From assembly GCA_947184155.2 (NCBI GenBank), contig CAMXCT020001814.1, forward strand, positions 62,001-126,000: a DNA stretch of 64,000 bases, read 5' to 3'. The stretch's first letter is position 1. Every line of letters starts with the position of its first letter. This stretch comes from Cladocopium goreaui (lineage: Eukaryota; Sar; Dinophyceae; Suessiales; Symbiodiniaceae). Positions 57,860 to 64,000 of the stretch are shown here, piece by piece. The position numbers and the translations under genes are program-made. The notes under the pieces were generated by a model. It saw nothing but the letters and a program-made list of their open reading frames with translations. It had not been told where the DNA came from and searched no databases.

Positions 57860-60629
57860 ATGGCGCCCAAATCTATGAAGCGCCCAGCGGCGAAAAAGCC
57901 CCCTTTGAAGCGACCTGCTTCTAAGCGCTCAAGGACGGCACATGATTGAAGTTAATCTTTATTTTTCAAACATAAAGTTAAAGGCGTCGTCAAAAATCAA
58001 ATGTGATCGGAAGTAGCTAGAGAAGCAGATTGGCTAGCCTCAGTCCAGGGTGTTTGGTGCTTCCAGGAGCAATGAACAAATTCAAAGTGAGCAAGAAGTT
58101 TTTCGCAGCTCTGACGAAGAGCTCAATGAGCCTCATGACTAATGAGTTTTGTTGCCTTTTTTCCAAGGCCTTCAAGCTTCGCTGGTCATGATGGTGTCAG
58201 GACTTGTTTTCAATCCCTACCCCTGTCAAATTTTAATGGCTCCTGTTACACAGCCTTAGGTCACAGCAGCCGGGTGATGACAAGAAGGAGGATGCTGAGG
58301 CTGGCGAGATGTTTTTTGCCAGTGATGATGAAGATTGCAAGACGGCTGGAGATCACGATGCCCAGGGGCATGTTGGTGGCCCAGTTGAAATTGAAGATTC
58401 AGATCAAGATGGTCAGGAGGATGACGAAGACTCATCAGTGGATGCAATGGACTTGCCGAAATGGCCTAACCATATGGAGTTGGGAGTATCTTGTCTTGAA
58501 CCCTGGCATTGCCCCAAAACTGTGGGACACACAAGGAACAATAAAGACTCAGTTAATATAAGCTTACTCCAAAGGTGGAAAAAAAATCAGACCTTGGCTT
58601 GATCTGCTTTGCTTCAGGCACGCGGCTTCATTTCCAGGGCTTTGACGGATTCCTCTTTCTCTGAGCTTGTCGGAGACCTCAAGTCTTTGAGTTCAGCCCT
58701 GCAAGGCTTGGACAGGCCGTCCCCAGCCATCAAAATCGGCACCATTTGCTCGGGCATTGGCACGCAGGAAATGATTGGGGATATCTTTGCTGAGCTGTGG
58801 AACAACATGGACCCAGATGCGCCCCTGAAGGCGTGCGCAGCTCTCTTTGACCATTGGTTGGCCCAAGGGATTCCAAGGGTACGTATTACAGTATCAGTTT
58901 TATTTTTTTGATGGTTAGAAGTTTCCTGTGAATTAATAAACTGATTTTAGCTGTGGCGAGCACAGGTGGAGCATACCTTTCTCTGTGAAAATGAAGGCGC
59001 CAAGCTGAAGTTCCTCGAGGAGGCATTCCCATCGGCAGTCCACATATTTACGGACATGCGCGACCTCCACAAAGGACGCGCCAGAGACTATAAAGACAGC
59101 AACAGCTACAAGAATGTTCCCCAGGTCGGAGACACATGGAATCAAAATAACAAATTCAATGCCGGTCCCCCCTGAGTTGATGAAACTTGCAGCCCCGAGC
59201 TGCAATGATGTCAATATTATGTGTCCATGATGTTGACAATTTTGACACCTGGTCATACCTTCAAAAAAGTGAACTTCAGTCTCAGTTCAAAAAATGCAAG
59301 CAATTCATTGGATATGGTTTCCCTTCACTGGATATTGTTTTCTCTTCACCGTGCTTGTTTGCAGGTCGATGGAGTCATCTCTGGCTTTCCTTGTATTTCA
59401 GTTTCCCCTCTCAACATGTATGACTTGGAGTTCCGCGACACAACCCAAGCCACCGGATGCGGCTGGCAAAGTGTCAGGCAGTTTATCCGAAAGTTTCGAC
59501 CACAATGGGCAATCTTGGAAAATGTCAAATCACTTGCCCATTGCAGGAAGGCTGACAATTACCACAAGCCGGTGGATCACATCTGCAGTGTGATGCGAAA
59601 GCTTGGCTACATCCCAGCATATGATGTGGTGAACACATTGAACTTTGGGCTTCCCCAATCTAGAGCACGTTGCTGGATGATGTTCATCCGTGCTGATTGT
59701 CAGCATGATCAGGCCGACCTTCTTGGATCCTTCCGATCTTTCATGCTGCAGCCTTGTGGTTTGGGCAAGGTGCTTGTGGGTGGCCATGATCCTGTGGGCA
59801 AGTTTGGTGGCATTGTCCGGCACAGCACGAATAAGGCCAGCAAATGGCAAAAGAAGCTGGAAGAAGCTCGCAAGAGGCTTGGCTCAGCTCCTTGGCTTGA
59901 ACCACCTCCAGCCTTCAAGGTTTGAAGGGGTCCCCGTGAATGTTGGCTGCTTTTTTTTGATCGTGCTTGTTCAGCCCGAGGCTGCAGTGGATCGAATGAT
60001 TGCTGCCATCAAGGCCAAGCACTTGGCAACGTGCATCCCGGAGCGGGAGATTTGCATTCTTGCTGTGGCTTGTGTGGATTTGGTTCAGAACCACGATATC
60101 GATCCACAAGCTGAAGCAGTTATTGTGCAGACCGCAGCTCGAAAAGACTTCAGCACTTACTTCAATCTTTTCAACTGATGAATCCCAACCAATTGGAAAT
60201 AATTGAACGATTTTTTGGAACCATGCGCTCTAAGCCGACCTGAGGATCAGAACTTCGACAGGGGCACCTTTCTTCGAAGCAACCCCAGGTATGTCAATTG
60301 CACCATTCCGAAGGGTCGCTACATCCTTACGAAGGAGTGGCGGGTAGTGACCGCGCAGGACTCTGAAGGGTTGTGTTGAAGTCTTTTGTGTTTCGAACAT
60401 CGAAGTCATGAATGATGGGAAATAGTGCCCTGTTTCAGACGTAAAAAAAAGTTTAAGAAAACTGTGGTGTAGCTTGCCTATCCTTGATCAGGAGTGCAGT
60501 CGCTTGCAGGGCTTTGGCTACCACGAGCATTGGCGCTACAACTTGGGACAGCTTCCCCCCAGTCTTTTGAAATCCTTTGCTGGAAACTCGTGGGGGCCTC
60601 AATGTGTTCTTTCCTACAATCTGCGCTGA
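57860..60629 (+). CDS. C5 cytosine DNA methyltransferase, about eight exons
   Basis: Transfers methyl from SAM to C5 of cytosine in DNA. Exon 1 57860 to about 57930 (MKRPAAKKPPLKRPASKR, nuclear-localisation-like), exon 2 about 58260-58485 (acidic), exon 3 58618-58878, exon 4 58951-59124, exon 5 59365-59919, exon 6 59975 to about 60170, exon 7 about 60240-60358, exon 8 60492-60629. Junctions between exons 2 and 6 are GT-AG and phase 0; exon 7-8 needs a GA-AG intron. Motif I GTICSGIGT, IV GFPCISVS with catalytic Cys, VI ILENV, VIII LPQSRARCW, IX TAQECSRLQGF (restored across the exon 7/8 junction) and X AGNSW are all present. About 580 residues. No chromatin-reader domain is seen. The stop codon lies inside a degenerate hairpin repeat. 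The exon 1-2 and exon 6-7 borders are unresolved, and further 3' exons are possible. Confidence 0.88.
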
Positions 60630-61019
60630 ACATGCACAGGGTTTCCAAAAAAGGTATAGTGGGGCGATGCGCTGAACAAGCGCCGTGGGGCGCTGAGCAA
60701 GCGCAGTGCGGGGGCTGGACATGCGCATTGTTTCCAACAAAAGTATAGGGGAGATGTGCGCGCAGTGGGGGCGCTGAACAAGCGCAATGGGGACGCTGGA
60801 CAAGCGCAGGGTTTCCAACAAAGGTAGTGGGGAGATGTGCGCTGGACAAGCGCAGTGGGGGCGCTGAACAAGCGCAGTGGGGGCGCTGGACAAGCGCATG
60901 GTTTCCAACCAAGATAAATAGTGGGGAGATGTGCGCTGAACAAGCGCAGTGGGGACGCTGGACAAGCGCAGGGTGCCCAACAAAGAGAATAGTGGGGGAA
61001 ATGTGCGCTGAACAAGCGT
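60623..61019. repeat. Tandem array of hairpin repeats, ~70-90-bp unit
   Basis: Five units each starting GTTTCCAA (60641, 60730, 60811, 60901; the last is GTGCCCAA at 60973) and containing AGTGGGGAGATGTGC plus one to three GCGCTGAACAAGCGC or GCGCTGGACAAGCGC hairpins. Spacing 89, 81, 90 and 72 bp. Begins at the stop codon of the methyltransferase gene. Confidence 0.9.
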
Positions 61020-61529
61020 TTGTTCTTTTTCAGTCTGACATCTTCCAAGTTCATTGGCCATTTCCTTTTCGTGCTGAGGTTTTCGGTTCCGGTGTGCGTG
61101 GCGGCCTTCCTGTCTGTTCTTCGACATTGGCAACCATCGGATGCTTGAAGCAGCAGCTTTCAAGCACAGGGCCGTGGAGGTCTTGATGATCAACGAGCTT
61201 GGATGGGCTGCGATATGAGCAGTGGGCGGGCTCTAATTCAGACTTTAAAACTTATTGCCTGAGGAGTTTTAATCTTGAGCTCTTCTTTAATTTGACACTA
61301 GTTTGAGCGCAGTGCTTGCCCCGGAGCCGAGCAAAAGGCATGCCTCCAATGTTTGAAGCCAGGCACTGATATCATCTTCTGAATTGTCTAGGGGAAATCT
61401 GAAGCTGAATATAGTATGATTCAGCGTAGCCAAGGAACCAAGTTGAAGATTTGCTTGATTACCAGGTGGTGGATCTTAGGAACCACGCAGGATCTGAGGT
61501 TCAAGTTCATTTCATCGCGAAGTTCAGCC

Positions 61530-61865
61530 ATGCCACCGAAGAAGAAGCAGAAGACGTGCGCGCGCACTGTGGAAGATGTGCCAGCTGTTCAGGTCGCCTT
61601 GGACCAATGGCTTCAGCAAACCTACAACCTGCGGCACAACAAGGCTGATGATGGCAAGATGGCCTTGTTCCCATGGCCTGTTGAGCATGGTGGAACCTTT
61701 CTAGAGATTGCCCAGCGTGCTTGGGGAGACGGTGATCGCATTTTGAATGGTGCGCTTCGGGTTTGCCAGAAGGCTGGCATTTGTGGCACTGAATCTTGTT
61801 TGGATGACTTCCAGCGGAGGTTCTGCAAGATGGAGGCACGATGCATTGTGCTTGGTTTGAGATGA
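61530..61865 (+). CDS. Small ORF with basic NLS-like start, unknown
   Basis: 111 codons from an ATG at 61530 to TGA. Starts MPPKKKQKTCARTVEDVPAV and continues with evenly distributed charged and hydrophobic residues (QWLQQTYNLRHNKADDGKMA, CLDDFQRRFCKMEARC), which looks like a real globular or helical protein. No family recognised. About 900 bp beyond the methyltransferase stop, same strand; it could be an independent gene or a distal exon. Confidence 0.5.
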   Translation: MPPKKKQKTCARTVEDVPAVQVALDQWLQQTYNLRHNKADDGKMALFPWPVEHGGTFLEIAQRAWGDGDRILNGALRVCQKAGICGTESCLDDFQRRFCKMEARCIVLGLR

Positions 61866-62169
61866 TTCAGACCTTCAAATATTAGATATACGACAATTAG
61901 ACAAAGATTAAACAGGGAGAAATTGGCAAATTTTAAAAGTTTTGAGTAAGTTCCAGCTTTGTCAGGACTGGCCACCTGTGGAGGGAAAGATCAGCAAGAC
62001 TTCCATTTTGCAGTGGAGCATGATGAACGAATCTTTCTGGCGTGGCTTTGTTCCGATGAGCGAAGTTCTTGGCGTTGCTCGGTCCATTGCTATGTCGCGC
62101 TTCCGCGAGGCTGGACTTTGACAGCGGAAAGCAATTTTCTAGCCAATATGTTTTTTTTTTCAAAAGTTG
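61866..62169. other. Short intergenic, nothing recognised
   Basis: No repeat or coding signal of note before the foldback element. Confidence 0.4.
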
Positions 62170-62331
62170 TTCTTGGCTAGCACCTCTAGGAGGTGCTAGC
62201 CACTGGCAATTCTTTGTATGCAATGTTTTTTTTCCAAAAAAAACAAAAAAAAAACAAAAAATGAGAAAAAAAACGTGCTACATACGAATCATTGGCCATG
62301 GCTAGGACCTCACAGAGGTGCTAGCCAAGAA
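62170..62331. mobile_element. 162-bp foldback / MITE-like element
   Basis: TTCTTGGCTAGCACCTC (62170-62186) is perfectly complementary to 62315-62331, a 17-bp terminal inverted repeat. Each end also folds on itself: 62175-62201 is a perfect 12-bp-arm palindrome with TAG loop, and 62300-62326 is the same with one mismatch and ACA loop. The interior is A-rich. No target duplication was found, so mobility is inference. Confidence 0.6.
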
Positions 62332-62499
62332 TGGCTTGGGAAAAGCAATGCTAAAGCGGAGAGAAATTTGGCTTCCGGCAACTCAGAACATTTGTGTACT
62401 AGCTAAGCCTGATGATCAGTTTTTCCCCAACAGCAGAATGCTTTGGGGTCTCAGCCCACATAGCCTTCGGGGTGCTCCGGGGCACTGCTCGACCCTGCC

Positions 62500-63310
62500 G
62501 CCTCGTTTCGCCGGTTCCGGGAACCAGGGTTCCGAGAACCGGTTCCGGGAACCAGGGTTCCGGGCAAGGTTCCGGGAACCCAGGGTTCCGGGAACCAGGG
62601 TTCGGGGCAAGGTTCCAGGAACCCAAGGTTCCGCAAACCAGACTTTCAAGCAAGGTTCTGGGAACAATGGGTTCTGGCTACCTTTTGGGTTCCGGGACGT
62701 CAAGGTTCCGGGAAGGTTCCGGGCACACTTGGCTTTCGACAAGGTTCCGGGAACCTTAACATGGTTTCGAGCAGCCAGAGCCTGGATTGTGCCAAAGTTC
62801 TGGAATCACCGGAACACCAATTTTGAGACATCCAGCAAACCCAGAGTTTGGGGAACCAGGATTCTGGCAAGGTTCCAGCAACACTGGGTTCCGACAAGGT
62901 TCCGAGAACCACCACAGATGCGGACCCACAGTTTGGATATACTTCCTGGATTATGCCACAGGTTCCGGACAGGGACAAGGTCAGAGTTCTGGCAAGGTTC
63001 CGAGGTTCCGGAAACAACCCAGGGGTCGGATATACGCCGTGGGTTGTACCAAGGTTCATGCTACGGACAGGGTCCCAGAAAACCAATTTGCAAGGAAACC
63101 AAGGTTCCAGGACCAAAAGGGCCCGGTCAACGAGCAATCGCTGACAGGGGGGGGGACAGGGTGACAATAAATCAGCGCGTCTCGGTTCCGGAAACCCAGG
63201 GTTCCAATATACGCTGTGGGTTGCGCCAAGGTTCCGGAAACGAGGGTTCCAGGAAGACAAGGTTCCAGGGACACAAGGTTCCAGGAACACAAGGGATTCC
63301 GGAAATCCCC
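62500..63310. repeat. GGTTCC/GGAACC palindrome-rich array
   Basis: Built from AAGGTTCCGGGAACCAGGG-type units of variable length. Perfect GGTTCCGGGAACC palindromes are at 62513, 62541, 62568 and 62584, and many half-sites follow as far as 63300, some spaced by a longer ~160-bp period including GGATATAC and GGTTGTACC-like strings (near 62935, 63030, 63210). The 359-codon plus-strand frame (62318-63397) and several minus frames are repeat products (VPGT, REPG, EPWFPEP). Confidence 0.85.
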
Positions 63311-63399
63311 CAGCCAATCTTGGGTGCTTTGTGGCCCCTCACTGAATTCCGAATTCATGTTCGTTTGCTCAGTGGGCGCACAGCGTCGGTCGACTGACC

Positions 63400-64000
63400 T
63401 GTTCTGATGTTGCTGTAAAATCTTCTGTTTGAACTGTTCCGATGTCGCATCTACCAAAGCACATGCCACATCAAGCAACTAAGTTCGATGCCTTGGAACA
63501 CCTAAATATTGGCAGCAAACCTGTGTGAGGCTTCTCGAAGCCAGGTAGATGATTTTTTGAAGCTAAGTGACCAAACAGCAACACACAATGAAACTTCAGA
63601 CACAGTTGTGACACAACAACCAAGTATTGACATGAAACTAATTCTGGAATCATGATGGACAATTTGGCCAAAACCAACTGTTTCACCAATCACTTGCGCA
63701 AACTGACCGATGTTGTCCAAGCACGACAAGATAATCCCAAACCAACACACACACAATTTTGTAAACACTTAATGACACACCGTGGTCTGCAAATACTGCC
63801 ATTCGTTTGTAACCAAATGTATGTAAATTCAACTATGCGCGCTTTCTTAAAGAACATGTCTCATCCTGCCTTTGGTCCAAAAGGGGAGGGGGCAAGGCGG
63901 GCAAAAAATCGCCGAAGAGACTTAGGCTATGGAATCCTGTTCCTGCCATCATTAATCCGTCTTGGGTTGCAAAGTTGGACCACTGTTTGAAACCAACCGC
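63400..64000. other. Window end, no gene recognised
   Basis: A 112-codon frame (63652-63990) is open but resembles no family known to me. May be part of a gene that continues beyond the window. Confidence 0.35.

Larger units (their letters stand above)
48554..61019. repeat. Dispersed 15-nt hairpin family GCGCTTGTTCAGCGC
   Basis: 5-bp stems around a 5-nt loop. Clear copies (either orientation): 48554, 48574, 48700, 49096, 50389, 50408, 52580, 52600, 52864, 52884, 52959, 52985, 53052, 57074, 60669, 60690, 60771, 60793, 60839, 60861, 60883, 60933, 60955 and 61005. Loop variants are TGTTC, TGTCC and their complements. Stem-preserving double changes are seen at 48574 (CCGCT/AGCGG), 52864 (ACGCT/AGCGT) and 57074 (CGCTCT/AGAGCG). 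None was noticed in the first 48 kb. Function unknown. Confidence 0.9.

Noticed and set aside
48554-61019. CRISPR array
   Set aside because: Hairpin repeats are unevenly spaced, in both orientations and in an intron-bearing nuclear genome; spacers are themselves repetitive.
62318-63397. 359-codon ORF
   Set aside because: Composed of VPGT/REPG repeats from the GGTTCC array; no unique domain.

Overview
This 64 kb window looks like nuclear DNA of a dinoflagellate, probably Symbiodiniaceae or a relative. The evidence is sparse intron-containing genes, many introns with GC donors as well as GT (and one likely GA), degenerate TTTAGGG-type (CCCTAAA) arrays, very abundant simple and tandem repeats, and large retrotransposons. 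The species call is inference. No bacterial operon logic, rRNA, convincing tRNA or CRISPR was seen.

Layout. 1-8.8 kb is almost entirely tandem repeats: 40-bp, 12-bp, ~20-bp and 41-bp minisatellites and four copies of a ~270-bp unit. 8.86-10.45 kb is a three-exon 14-3-3 gene. 10.4-18.9 kb is non-coding and holds telomere-like arrays and short foldback repeats. 18.98-21.3 kb is TRM5 (tRNA guanine-37 N1-methyltransferase), four exons. 103 bp past its stop lies a complete, young Ty1/copia element (21,408-29,494). It has 148-bp LTRs differing at one base, a 5-bp target duplication, and a single 2,582-codon gag-pol frame. That frame carries a DNA-methyltransferase-like domain and a second overlapping 325-codon frame. 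About 31.0-31.97 kb encodes a JmjC/cupin-type oxygenase exon. 33.6-41.7 kb is a decayed non-LTR retrotransposon with the domain order RNase H, AP-endonuclease, reverse transcriptase. 43.4 kb has an isolated DHHC palmitoyltransferase exon.

From 49.8 to 61.9 kb lies a gene-richer block. A three-exon proline/lysine-rich gene is on the minus strand. On the plus strand follow a gene for a dinoflagellate-type protein with transposase-like acidic motifs, then an eight-exon cytosine-5 DNA methyltransferase with motifs I, IV, VI, VIII, IX and X all visible, then a small NLS-bearing ORF. Throughout 48.5-61 kb, in introns and intergenic DNA, about two dozen copies of a 15-nt hairpin (GCGCTTGTTCAGCGC or its complement) occur. 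Several carry compensatory stem changes. They form a tandem array at the 3' end of the methyltransferase gene, where one degenerate copy supplies the stop codon. 62-63.4 kb contains a foldback element and a GGTTCC/GGAACC palindrome array.

The observations most worth following are the hairpin family, the overlapping +1 frame and methyltransferase-like domain of the copia element, and the side-by-side transposase-like and cytosine methyltransferase genes. Exon borders were deduced by eye from reading frame, phase and splice dinucleotides. No alignment or search was run.
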